Positions 46,637 through 57,823 of a DNA stretch of 64,000 bases are shown piece by piece. This stretch comes from Erpobdella octoculata. Lineage: Eukaryota > Annelida > Clitellata > Hirudinida > Erpobdellidae. The position numbers were made by a program, and so were the translations under genes. The DNA is taken from positions 18,739,707 through 18,803,706 of the forward strand of contig OZ022239.1 of the NCBI GenBank assembly GCA_963978895.1, read 5' to 3'. Under the pieces are notes generated by a model, which searched no databases, had not been told where the DNA came from, and worked only from the letters and a program-made list of their open reading frames with translations. The stretch's first letter is position 1. Each line of letters starts with the position of its first letter.

Positions 46637-46958
46637 TTGGAAAGAAGTGACGAGGGAAGAAAGAAGAAGTATGACACAGAAATACTTATGTTGTTCAATC
46701 TTAAGGGATTTAAAATTTGTTGGATGATAATAAGTAGTTGACTATAATATATATTAGTTTAATTAAATTTATTTCAGTAAAAATATGCTAAAGAAAAGTT
46801 TTTTTTTAATTTTAATTATAAATTTAAATTACAGGAGGATGTTTTTAACTTAGAACAAAATCATGTAAAGTACTTTCACTAAAAGTATTATTTTAACATT
46901 ATTTATTAATAGCATTTTTGTTATTCATTCATTCAGGTTAAAATTTTTAATAAACGGA

Positions 46959-49900
46959 ATGGTGGAGTCGATAAAAGTTTCTTTGAATAATCCTTTAAAA
47001 GTGATGGGAATTGATCAAGAAGATGTTGGTCATGAGATTCCTCAAGCATCATGGGATCTTTATGAAATGATTCAAGCTTTTCTTCAGGTAATTTTTTCTT
47101 TACAGGGGTTTTGTTTTGTGTATGACAATTACTTTTTCTCTAATATTTTCATTGTAATAGTCTAAATTTTGTTTGGGGAAAACCTTTTCTCAGAAAGGAT
47201 TCTATCTTTCATCAAAGATTTTGTAAGTGCTGATGAGATTGGTGTTACATATCTCGATGGAATGATTGTCGCTAATGACCAAAGGCCATAGGGGTGTGAA
47301 ACTTCTGTTGTGCTGAGATTGCATGACAAAACGTGACTTGTACCGAAGAAACTATTCAACATATTTTCTTTTATATAAGTTTTTCTTAACCCTTATTTTA
47401 TGCATTTCATCCATTTTAATTTTTACATGAGAAAAAGAATGTGCAATGCTGTATTTGCATCATGTATCTTGTTGAATAATTTACACATTTACTTACTTTT
47501 ATAGTAGCATGCATCTTATTTGTAATAAGTTTGAATCGGTTATCAAATATTGTTTAATTCAATCAATTCTAACTCTGCAATTGTAGGATTTAGTTTATCT
47601 CTAATGGTAGCTTTGATAGGATTTTTACTTTTGACTTACTGCTGAAAGTTTCATCTCTTTTAATTAACATGCTTTGAAACATATTCTCGATTAATTTGAT
47701 TCATGAGATTTATTATAACCTAATTCATCCGAGGTTAAAACAGTTTTATAATTGTTTTTGAAGGCACCAAGTTATCATGTATATTTTGAAGTTCTTCTCA
47801 TTTTGTGGATTGCAAGACTGTTACTGTTTACAAAAAGTTACAAACCCGAAAGAACAGTGTTGACTGAAAAGGTTCAAATTGAATACTTTATAATTAATTT
47901 AATTGGTGATTAGCAAATTACTTAACAGCTATTTATCAAAATACAAATGTTTATTATTTTAATTTATTTTTCTGTTAAATAATTTGAACTTTCTACTCTT
48001 ATAGTAAACAAATGCATAATTGTATTTAAACTAGAGTTGTAGATGCGTTTAATAATGGTTAGTAAAAGTATAGTTTATCATTTATACTAGCAGGGTACCC
48101 GGCGTTGCCTGGGTCTTTAGAGGTTTTTCTCTCGCTCCCGTTTCCTTCCCCGCTTGCTTTCCCGTTCCGGGCCGCTTTCCCTTTCCTGGTCGTTCTTTCA
48201 CTTTTGGTTGCTTTTCCGTTCCCGCTCATTCTCCAATTCCCGTTTCCGCTCCGGCTCCACTCATTTTGTGACCGATTTCAAATTTTTTCACATAAACCTT
48301 CCCCCATTGACTCTCAAGGTTGTTTGAAAATTTCATTATGATCCGATGAATGGTGTAGCAATGCATAAAGGACAGACAGACATAAAGTCATTTTTATATA
48401 AATAGATAAAATATATTTTGAAAATGCATAAATATAATTGTATATATATTTTATATAGGTATGTATTTAGTCATGGAAAGTTTGTATTCATAGTTACTAA
48501 CAAACTGGAGTATTAAGATGATTGTTCTTATTCATTTTCAGGAGAAACAAGAGTTATTAGACGAATGGCAGCCTGAACCACTTGTTCCTGATGTGGATGA
48601 AGATCATCCCATTCTTTTAAACATGCGGAATAGGCTCATATACGGGTCAGTTGACTTCGCATCAATCTCTGTTGAAACTTTTTAAGTTATATTTCCAGAA
48701 AAAAACAGAAAATAAATAATTATTTAAATTTAACTGGCACCAAACTTTAATACACTTGCATACAATCCATTAATACAGCAATGTATTTTTGTTCGAATTT
48801 TAACTTTAATAGACCTAAAGGATTTAAACGTACAAACTAAATTTATTTATTGCTTGGAAATTTATCATATACTTCACTGGTTAAGGTGTTTATTACACTC
48901 GATAAGAGGCAGTTGACAAACAAACTAAAAAGTAGAGAATAATAATTTTAATTTAACGGGCGCTTTAGGAACCTTGCAATTACCTAGCTAATGTAGATTA
49001 ATGTTAATCATTTGTTGTTTTTATTTAGGAAAATTGGGAAATATGTGAAAATAAATGAGAGGGAATGTCTCAATTTTGCTTCGATGAACTTTCTTTCTAT
49101 GTCTGCTCGTAAAGATATTGAGGTTAGCAAATCAATTGGCAAAAATTGTTGATATTTAGTAGTATGTTTTATTTGTATAATATTATAATGTATTTTCATT
49201 TCAAATAAGAATTCTATTTGTCGGTTTGTACATTCATATTATATTATGAATTAATTTTAAATTATATTTTTCCTAATGTTATACATTAAGCAGTAACCAA
49301 ATGAACGAATGAATTATTGTTTGTGCTTATTAGGAAGCAGCTGTCAAGTCATTAAGGAAGTATGGTGTTGGTTCTTGTGGTCCTCGTGGCTTCTATGGAA
49401 CTGTCGGTGAGTGGTGTGATCAAATGAGTTTGTTGTTGCTGTGATCAAATGAGTTTGTTGTTGCTGTGATTAAATGAGTTTGTTGTTGATGTGATCAAAT
49501 GAGTTTGTTGTATTTATTCTGATTAAATGATCTTGTTTGTTGAAAATGCTTAAATAAAATTCAACACTGGAATTATTATTTGTTATGTGGATATTATTTC
49601 AAATGATATGACAGCAAGGAGACATAAAATATTATAAATTATTTCAACAGATGTTCATCTCAAACTTGAAGAAAAACTTGAGAAATTCATGGGTTGCGAG
49701 GAAGCCATTATTTACTCTTATGGATTTGCAACCATTGCTAGTGCCATTCCAGCTTACTCTAAAAGAGGAGACATAATATTTGCGTTTGTTTTCATTGTTG
49801 GTTTTTAAAACATTGTTTACGTGGCTGGTTGTTGTATTTTACGGTTTAATTAACAGTGATGAAGGCATTCACTTTGCCATACAAAAAGGCATTCAAGCAA

Positions 49901-52527
49901 GTCGCAGTAAAGTCGTTTATTTCAAGCATAACGATTTGGAAGATTTGGAAAGAGTGCTGAAGATCCAACAATTAGAGGATAAAAAGGTGTCACAAATATT
50001 TATATTTTTGTTTGATTAATTATTGATGATTTAAGAATCAACTCGGACTTGAATATTAGTTGAAGCATTCGCTGATGTGTGGCAATAAGAAATCGATGAC
50101 TGGGATTCTTTAATTGAATCTTGAAAGAGGAAAAAATCGAAAAGAAATAATTTTTCTATGCAATTTCATTTCAGTGATACGAGAAAAGGGAGAGCCATTG
50201 CCGGATTTAAATAATTAGTCAATCAAACCTGAGTTTTCATGTGCTTGCGATGGGAAGAGTTCTTTAAGGAAGATGTTATTATTATTAGTTAAAAATGTTG
50301 TTTATTATTCACTAAAGCTTGAATTAATTAACTTTTTATTTAGAAATTTATATTTGTTTTTGAAATTATTCTAAAAACGTTTTTCTAGAATCCAAAAAAA
50401 GCTAAAGTTACAAGAAGATTCATGATCGTGGAAGGCCTTTATTTGAATTATGGAGATCTTTGTCCTCTTCCGCAACTCGTATGCTTTTCGTCTTTCCGTT
50501 ATTTACGTGAATTGTTTTGTATTTATTTTCATTCAATCAATTATTGTGACAGGTCGAATTGAAACAGAAATACAAAGTTAGGATATTTTTAGATGAAACA
50601 GTTTCGTTTGGCGTGCTTGGTAAGACTGGAAAAGGAGTTACAGAACATTATGGTGTTGATGTTAGTTTTTTATGATCGTTTTTGTTATGTAAAAATTAAT
50701 TCATAATAAGCTTGCCGAGTTGTGTTTGAGCATTTTTGCACCGTAATTCTGAAATCAACATTCCAATTGGATTACTTAATGAATTTAGTGAGACATTCCA
50801 CAAGTACTTGAGTTGCTGTTAAGTTGAATTTTTCAAAAATAGTTGAAGTTTAACTGCAATTTCTTTATAATGTTCAACTTCTGTTGAAAGGTCTCATTTA
50901 TAATTAAAAGGCTTGTTTATCATAATTTTTTTGTTCACACCTCAAATAGTTGAGTCTGTCATAGATAAAGTGTAGGTTATTAATCGATCCAGGTCCTTCA
51001 AAGTAAAAATGGCTGACTTACTTGCTTTTGATGTGAGGCTAATTAAATAATAATGATAAACATCAATAATATTTTAAAAAAAACTTGAAATAATGGAAAA
51101 TATTGAATAACAAAAGTGTAGCTTGTTAAACTATGCAGAGCAGGTTGGCAGCTGTAGTAAGATAGCCTTGCATAATTAAGATGGTGACTATGATAAAATA
51201 ACCACAACTGCAAAAATATTTGATTTATTCCAGATGGATGAAATTGATTTAGTAGCAGGTTCTCTTGAATATTCACTTGCTTCTGTTGGAGGGTTTTGCT
51301 GTGGAAAAGCTTATGTGGTTGATCACCAAGTTGGTATTTAGTGTTAATATTATTGGTTTTAATAAAGTTTAGTTTTTTAATTTAATAATTAACTTTTTAA
51401 AGAGATTGTCAGGGCTTGGTTACTGTTTCTCTGCTTCCTGTCCTCCGATGTTAGCACAAACTGCTATCACTGCTCTTGAAATTCTTGAGAATAATCCTAG
51501 TTAGTAATTGTTCCGGTTTTACTTTTCGATTAAGATATTTTATTTCTACATTTAATTCAATAATTAGTAATATTTGTTTGTAGATATGCTTGAGAAGTTG
51601 AGCAACTTGAGTCAGTATGCTTATGAAAAGTTACAGAGGTTCGAGGAAATTCAGTATTTCATTACATGCTGTTTTTGTTTTTAATTAGTTATTTATAAAT
51701 ATTGAATTATTGATTTTATTGATAAAGATTGGCTGGTTATGAATTAATATGTTGATAATTAATGTCAGTTGATTACGAATAATTATTAACTAATACTGAA
51801 TATCTGTCAGTTGATTATGAAGTTTATGGTTGTTAATTAATTTGTTGTGAATGTTTATCAGTTTTTTTTTCAAATGTTGATAAATCATTTACAGTACAAA
51901 TACTTGATATGCCGATATCTTTAAGGCTTATATAATTTGTTAGGCTAAAAGGAGTGAGAATAGGAGGCTGTCCTATTTCTCCTCTCTTTCACTTATATCT
52001 CAAAGAATCAAAAGGTTTGGAAGATGTCAACGTTCTTCGCAAAGTCGTTGAGATGGTCTGTATTTCTGCTTTAACTGTTTCTTGTAACTATGTGTCCGAT
52101 TTGAAATTGCTTCTATCAAAAAAGTTATTGAATATTTGCTTTGTTTCTGCAGAAATATAAGATCTAAAGTTTTCAAATATATATTTCTGTTAAGCAGAAC
52201 ACTCATCATTAGATTTATTTTATTTTCTAATTAAATACAATGGTTAATCTGAGAGTTATGTATTGTAAAAAAATTTTTTTTTAAATAGGCAGAAGAAAAG
52301 GGCATGGCCTTGACTTTAGCTTCATATTTGGAGGAAGAACTGTTTATGCCACAACCAAGGTTAAAACTGTTTCAAATGAAGTTTTTTTTAGTTCAAATTT
52401 TTGATATCTACAAAATGTTGTTTTCAATATTTACAGCATTCGCATACCGATAAACTGGGACCTGGAGTATGAAGATGTGGATAAGGCCGTGGAAATTTTA
52501 AAATCAATTTTAAAACTGATTTTATAA
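46959..52527 (+). CDS. SPTLC1: Serine palmitoyltransferase subunit 1 (LCB1), 15 exons
   Basis: Exons 46959-47087, 47764-47871, 48542-48645, 49029-49122, 49334-49406, 49651-49783, 49857-49986, 50389-50478, 50553-50660, 51234-51329, 51403-51499, 51584-51638, 51944-52055, 52289-52359, 52437-52527; 1491 nt, 496 residues, all junctions in frame. It is the non-catalytic partner of SPTLC2 in the ER membrane enzyme that joins serine and palmitoyl-CoA. N-terminal membrane segment [13 protein letters not shown], then [35 protein letters not shown] [10 protein letters not shown] (Cys160, equal to human Cys133), [80 protein letters not shown]. As in LCB1 proteins, no PLP-binding Lys stands in the catalytic position. 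The N-terminus is about 20 residues longer than in vertebrates. An acceptor-like TTCATTCATTCAG at 46936 hints at a 5' exon or trans-splicing. Confidence 0.96.
48087..48406 (-). mobile_element. Complete short Helitron-like element in SPTLC1 intron 2
   Basis: 320 bp on the - strand: A/TCTATTTATATAAAAATGAC at 48406; then TTTATGCATTGCTACACCAT and GAAATTTTCAAACAACCTTG; GGGAACGGAAAA-type words; hairpin CCCAGGCAACGCCGGG; CTAG at 48087-48090, followed by T. It carries both termini and fixes the ends for the related pieces at 20.4 and 40.3-41.5 kb. Confidence 0.82.
49413..49512. repeat. 25-bp minisatellite just after the exon 5 donor of SPTLC1
   Basis: GTGATCAAATGAGTTTGTTG plus TTGCT, about four copies, starting 6-7 bases after the splice donor (49407). 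Confidence 0.85.
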
Positions 52528-53390
52528 AAAATAATGACACAATAATAATTTCATGAAATGCTGCATATGATACAAATTTGTAAATATTTCCATTAGCAAT
52601 TTCTTTTCTTTCAGTACTGTGATAATACTGGCAAGAAAGCTGAAGATGCAGTTGTCTTATTGTAAATTTGTGCTTGTTTACAATCCCAGGGTAGGGAATT
52701 GGAGAAATCTCGATTTTAATTGCCATAAATCAGAAGCAAAGATGAGGTTTGGTCAGTTACAGTCATTAGAGCTAATTGGCTGAATCATGGGGTTCAAATA
52801 GACAATGAAAAATACATGAAAGTATAACAACAAAATGTTTTTTTAATGGGAAAGAAAGTGACAAAAGTAAGAACAGGAATGTTAAATATTTTATAATAAA
52901 AGATGTTCTGCCTTAGGAGGAAAGAAGAGAGGGATATTAAAGAAAACAAAAAAAAAGAGTAAATGCAGAAATAAGAATAAATGAGTAGATGGGTAAACAA
53001 ACAGGAATGAGACAAAATCTTAAAATAACCTGGGTAACCCTGCTAGTGCATAGTATATGCATTGATTATTTATATAAGTATTTGAAATAGAAATATTGTA
53101 TAGTAATAGTTTAGTATATTCAGTATGAACTAATTACAATAGATTTTCTATCCGTTCTTGCAAAGTTATTGATTATAATAAATACCTGCTTTATAATCCA
53201 CTTGAAAGCCCTTCACAGGAGCAAAGTCAAAAAAACAGTCGGTTGACTAAGATTCTCATACTTTCTATTGGAAAAACCAATACATTTTTATCGTGGAGTA
53301 GCCACATGGCAAAGCGCGGATTTAATTAAGATTTGAACTTGAATAAAAAATGCTAATGAGGTTTTTAATTAAGTGATTGATACGTATCTA
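52528..53390. other. SPTLC1 3' flank and AT-rich spacer
   Basis: No second gene. AACCTGGGTAACCCTGCTAGTG at 53026-53047 looks like a decayed Helitron 3' end (CTAG/T). AATAAA-like words occur from 52890. Confidence 0.4.
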
Positions 53391-53691
53391 TTCCAAAAAC
53401 CATGCAGCACATCGTCTTCTTCGCCATATCTCTGAAGAGCTTCTACTATATCATCGACGTGGGCTCTTGCATTAGTCGACGACAAATGCCATTCTCATTA
53501 GAACCTGCGGCCCTAAGTCGTATCACGCCAGTGTTGATGTCGTCCATGCTGTCCTTTGGCGTCTTTTTCGCCGTTCAATCTACTCTACCGTCTACCGTGC
53601 AGTACAACATTTGCTATCTTGTTCTTATACATCCGTATCATATGTCCCAGCCATTGATGTGTCTTTATATTCGTTACACAATTGTTTCCAT

Positions 53692-54707
53692 CAGGGACGT
53701 AAATTCAGCATTTTCCAGGGGGGGGGCAAAATTTTCCCGCGGTTATATAGCTTACTGACAGGGTTACTCGGTGTTGTCCGGGTTTTTTGTGCTTGGTTTT
53801 TTCTCGTTTTTGCCAATGAAACGTCAAAGAAATAACAGATTTTTTTTAATTTTTCAAAATTTTCTTATCAATGAAGTTACCTGCATGCCAAATGTTGCTA
53901 AAATTGCTCCTGCGGCTTGGATGTGATAAACGAATGCTCTCACACACACATTACCTTTTACATTTATATAAATACGTAGGCACAAGCAGAGAGGGATGGG
54001 GAAATGCATCCCCCAGCAGAGTATCAATTGAAATTTTTTGGGTATAATACCTTATTTTTGGAAAACGACAGTAGCTTTTTTGGGAAGAGAAATTGGAAGT
54101 CTTTGTTAATGAGGTAGACATAAAAAAAATAAAAGCTTATTTTCATTTTTTTTCTATAACACAAACAAACAGAGATTGTAACCTAAATAAAAGTTTGTAA
54201 AAGAGATGTCCAAAATGGGGTGGTTATAATTTTGTTTTATTTTTGTGTAATAAATAATAACTGATTTAGACAGCTGTGAGGGAATCAACATTGTATCAAT
54301 ACCACTAATAGGGTAAAATTCCACGAGTTCGCTGATTGTATTTTGGCACAGAAAACAGCTAATCTTTGGACCAACACTGATACACAAATTATTACTCTGC
54401 AGTTATTGGTAAATCTAGCATCGAGCTAAGATATAAAATTGTCTACACACGCAAAAAGAATTCCAATACGCATTGAATCATCACGAGGTTAAGTAAAGTT
54501 AAAATTAACATATTATATAGTAAACTCTAAGTAAAAAAATTTCAATTTTGGAAATCAAGGGGGGCGAATTGTCTATACACGCCAGAAGGATTCCACTACG
54601 CATTGCATCATCACTAGGTTAAGTAAAGTTAAAATTAAATACATATATAGTAAACTCTAAGTAAAAAAATTCAAATTTTGAAAATCCCCCCTCAATTTAC
54701 GTCCCTG
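53692..54707. mobile_element. hAT MITE, perfect 8-bp target duplication, inside the RTE-like LINE
   Basis: TIRs CAGGGACGTAAATT and AATTTACGTCCCTG. Target duplication GTTTCCAT at 53684-53691 and 54708-54715. C- and G-runs next to the ends. Contains a decayed Helitron-like word (GGTTACTCGGTGTTGTCCGG). No transposase frame in 1016 bp. Confidence 0.93.
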
Positions 54708-55230
54708 GTTTCCATCTGGTTGAGAACTTTTCTGATGTCCTAATTTTTTATCCTGTCCATGATGTGAACTCCTAGGATTTTTCTAAGAGCTGCCATCTCG
54801 AACAAAATTAATCTATTTTCTTCATAGCTTCTAATTGTGTCCAAGTTTTACATCCGTACTATGCGTGATCGGTACAATCGCATTTCCGTTTCTCTCTTGA
54901 CATGCTTGTTTTTCCAGATGGTGTTCAACTCGCTCTTTATACTTTCAAGGCTGTGGCTATCCGTACTTTGATGTATTTCACACAGTCGCAGTTCTCAGTC
55001 AAAGTGGTTTCAACGCATTTGAAGCCGCTCACATGTTGCCGTGCTTTCCCCGTAGCAGTAGGACCAAGTCCATCCTCAATTCACCTCTTTACAATTTGTT
55101 CATCTTTTGGATTAGGACTTAGCATTATTCATTCTGTTTTGGTCTCACTTATCTCTTCTCCGTACCCTGTGCTGACCTGATCAACGTTGACCAAGAGGAG
55201 TTGTGCTTGTGTGAGCAGTTCAGCCAGGAT

Positions 55231-57200
55231 ACCAATCAATCAATCAATCGATTAAATTTCTATAGCGCTATTTCCTTGACGTTCAATAGCACTCGGACAC
55301 GAACTTATTAAACAGATAGGCTACCAGTAAGTTAAACAGTTAGTTTTAAGTCCCTGACGGAAAACAGTGAGAGAAGTAGGAAGAGAGTTCCAGAGAAAGG
55401 AACCAGAGTAGAAAAAAGAGCGTTTAGCAAAAGAATGCTCAACAGAAAAGCAGGGACGTAAATTGGGGGGGGCATTTGCCCCCCCCCCTGATTTTCAAAA
55501 TTTGAATTTTTTTACCTAGAGTTTACTATATATTTATTTAATTGTAACTTTACTTAACCTAGTGATGATGCAATGCGTATTGGAATCTTTCCGGCGTGTA
55601 TAGACAATTCGCCCCACCTTGATTTCCAAAATTAAATTTTTTTTTAGTTAGAGTTAACTATATAATATGTTAATTTTAACTTTACTTAACCTCGTGATGA
55701 TTCAATGCGTATTGGAGACAATTTTATATCTTAGCTCGATGCTAGATTTACCAATAACTGCAGAGTAATAATTTGTGTATCAGTGTTGGTCCAAAGATTA
55801 GCTGTTTTCTGTGCCAAAATAAATACAATAAGAGAACTCGTGGAATTTTACCCTATTAGTGGTATTAATACAATGTTGATTCCCTCACAGCTGTCTACAT
55901 CAAAGTTATTATTTATTACACAAAAATAAAACAAAATTATACCCACCCCATTTTGAACATCTTTTTTACAAATTTTTATTTAGGTTACAATCTCTGTTTG
56001 TTTGTGTGTGTGTGTCTTTCTCTGTACGCAAATCTTGCAAGTGAAATTTAACCTGCATTTTGACTAGCTAGGAAGTTGAAACTTTCAGCACAGCTTTATA
56101 TTTGATGAAAATACATGATTCAATTAAAAAAAAAACTTTGAACATCTTTTGCATTTCTAAATTGAATGTATTTGAAATCAAAGTTTTTGTTGAAAAACTT
56201 GTTTTTCCTTTACTTGTTTTACTAATCCTGTACTTGCCCCTGCAATATGATTAAATCATTCATCCCCCTTATACCCAGTGGCGCGTGGCGAATATAGAAT
56301 TTTTTGGTGGGGATTTACTTCAGAAATTTTTATATTCTCTTCCAAAAAGCTGATAACCGGTAAGGGGTAGTCGTAAGTATTTTTCAAAATTTTTTTCAAA
56401 GACTTCTAATTTCTCCTCCCAAAAAAGCTACGGTCGTCTTCTAAAAACAAGGTATTATACCCAAAAAAATTTCAATTGATACTCTGATGGGGGATGCATT
56501 TCCCCATCCCTCTCTGCTTGTACCTACGTATTTATATAAATGTAAAAGGTAATGTGTGTGTGAGAGCATTCGTTTATCACATCCAAGCCGCAGGAGCAAT
56601 TTTAACAACATTTGGCATGCAGGTAACTTCATTGATGAGAAAATTTTGAAAAATTAAAAAAAAAATCTGTTATTTCTTTGACGTTTCGTTGGCAAAAACG
56701 AAAAAAAACTAAGCACAAAAAACCCGGACAACACCGGGTAACCCTGTCAGTAAGCTATATAATGGCGGGAAAATTTTGCCCCCCCCTGGAAAATGCTGAA
56801 TTTACGTCCCTGCAGAAAAGATATGAAAGTGGTTAAGAGAGGAAGATCGAAGACCAGACTTAGGAGGGATTTATATTAAGTTAGTTAAGTAGAGTGGAGA
56901 ATAGCAATTTTAAACATTATAGTAAGCAAATTTTAAAAAATCACCCTATACCTATTTAAGAGGAAGCCAGTGAAGAACAAGAGATGGAGAGATACCTACC
57001 TACCTATGAGAAAAGTAAGAGGTGCGAGAAACTAATAGCTTAGGAAGCGTGCGGCACACTTGAAGGCTTTACCTATAGAAAGAGGATGAAGGTAGATCAT
57101 AGTAGAGAGAATTGCAATAGTCAATTCGAGACAGAATAAGAGAAGAAACTATAATAGAAGTTGTAGAGAAGGATCATCAAGCAGTGGAAGAAGTTGTTTA
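55231..57200 (-). pseudogene. L2-type LINE, 3' part, inserted into the RTE-like LINE and itself split
   Basis: The right part (56813-57200) matches 31070-31440 (AAGAGAGGAAGATCGAAGAC, LHWLPL in antisense). The left part (55231-55450) holds the 3' UTR and tail: AGCGCTATA-type word and CAATCAATCAATCAAT, i.e. (TTGA)n on the - strand. Split by the hAT at 55451-56812. Confidence 0.75.
55451..56812. mobile_element. hAT MITE, second copy, perfect 8-bp target duplication
   Basis: TIRs CAGGGACGTAAATT and, at the right, AATTTACGTCCCTG (ending 56812). Target duplication CAGAAAAG at 55443-55450 and 56813-56820. Same family as 53692-54707 but in the opposite orientation and about 350 bp longer; shares ACCCGGACAACACCGGGTAA and GTTTATCACATCCAAGCCGC. 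The paralogous LINE copy at 31079-31100 shows the empty site (CAACAGAAAAGAT-like). Confidence 0.93.
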
Positions 57201-57350
57201 TGTCGTTGGCAAAACGTAGGTTGTTGATTATCCTGCGGTTTATACTCCAATGTTTAAGCCTTCGAGTGTTTCTCACGAATGTGTTCCATGGTAGATGTTG
57301 AATTGATCTGGTGACAAAATGCAGTCAGATCTATCCTATAGTCACCAGAT

Positions 57351-57823
57351 CTATTCAACGCATGCAAGTTAACGTAAAAATCGTCCTGCTTTAAATCTAA
57401 ACTCAGATACGTACACAATATTACTCGCTGAATTTAGAATTTAAATTTCAAAAGATTGCGTTTTTGCATAATAAACAATTAACCATGTTTCTGCTCTTAT
57501 TAGGATAACAGAATAGGAAAGTTTTGTAATTGTCATTTGAGTCTGACGTCAAGAGTTTATAAACAATATTTTGAAAATTTAAGTATTCCGGTTAGTTGTC
57601 AAACGTTTTCTGTAATTTTGACAAAACTTTTTTTTAATGACAATTATTTATTAGTGCTTATGAATAATGGTTCATCTTTGTTTTCTATATCGGGGTTGTT
57701 GATTTTATGTTTATGTCATATGTGTTATTTACATTCAGGCGAGGTTAAAAAAAAGCAGTCCACAGTCACAGAAGTTTGTTTTTACTTAGGATAAGGTTAG
57801 GCGATAACTAAGAACTTGGAACG
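57351..57823. other. Upstream region of TNPO3
   Basis: No recognisable gene. Likely contains promoter and 5' UTR of TNPO3; GTTTATAAAC near 57555 is only a TATA-like word. Confidence 0.4.

Larger units (their letters stand above)
53395..57350 (-). pseudogene. RTE-like LINE (craniofacial-protein-2-like type), split by three insertions
   Basis: On the - strand, 57350-57202 gives RT sequence ending INNLRFAND (catalytic FADD changed to FAND). The text resumes at 55230 as ILAELLTQAQLLLVNVDQVS and ISETKTE, in frame with the break. Then FEMAALRKILGVHIMDRIKN and KVLNQM (54800-54715), and after a hAT insertion WLGHMIRMYKNKIANVV and DDIVEALQRYGEED (53640-53400). These are the RT and C-terminal regions of RTE/CR1-related LINEs. 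Many stops: dead copy. Insertions: L2-like LINE at 55231-57200 and hAT at 53692-54707. Confidence 0.75.

Noticed and set aside
53402..53758. 118-codon plus-strand frame
   Set aside because: It is the antisense of the RTE-like LINE C-terminus and runs across the border of a hAT insertion.
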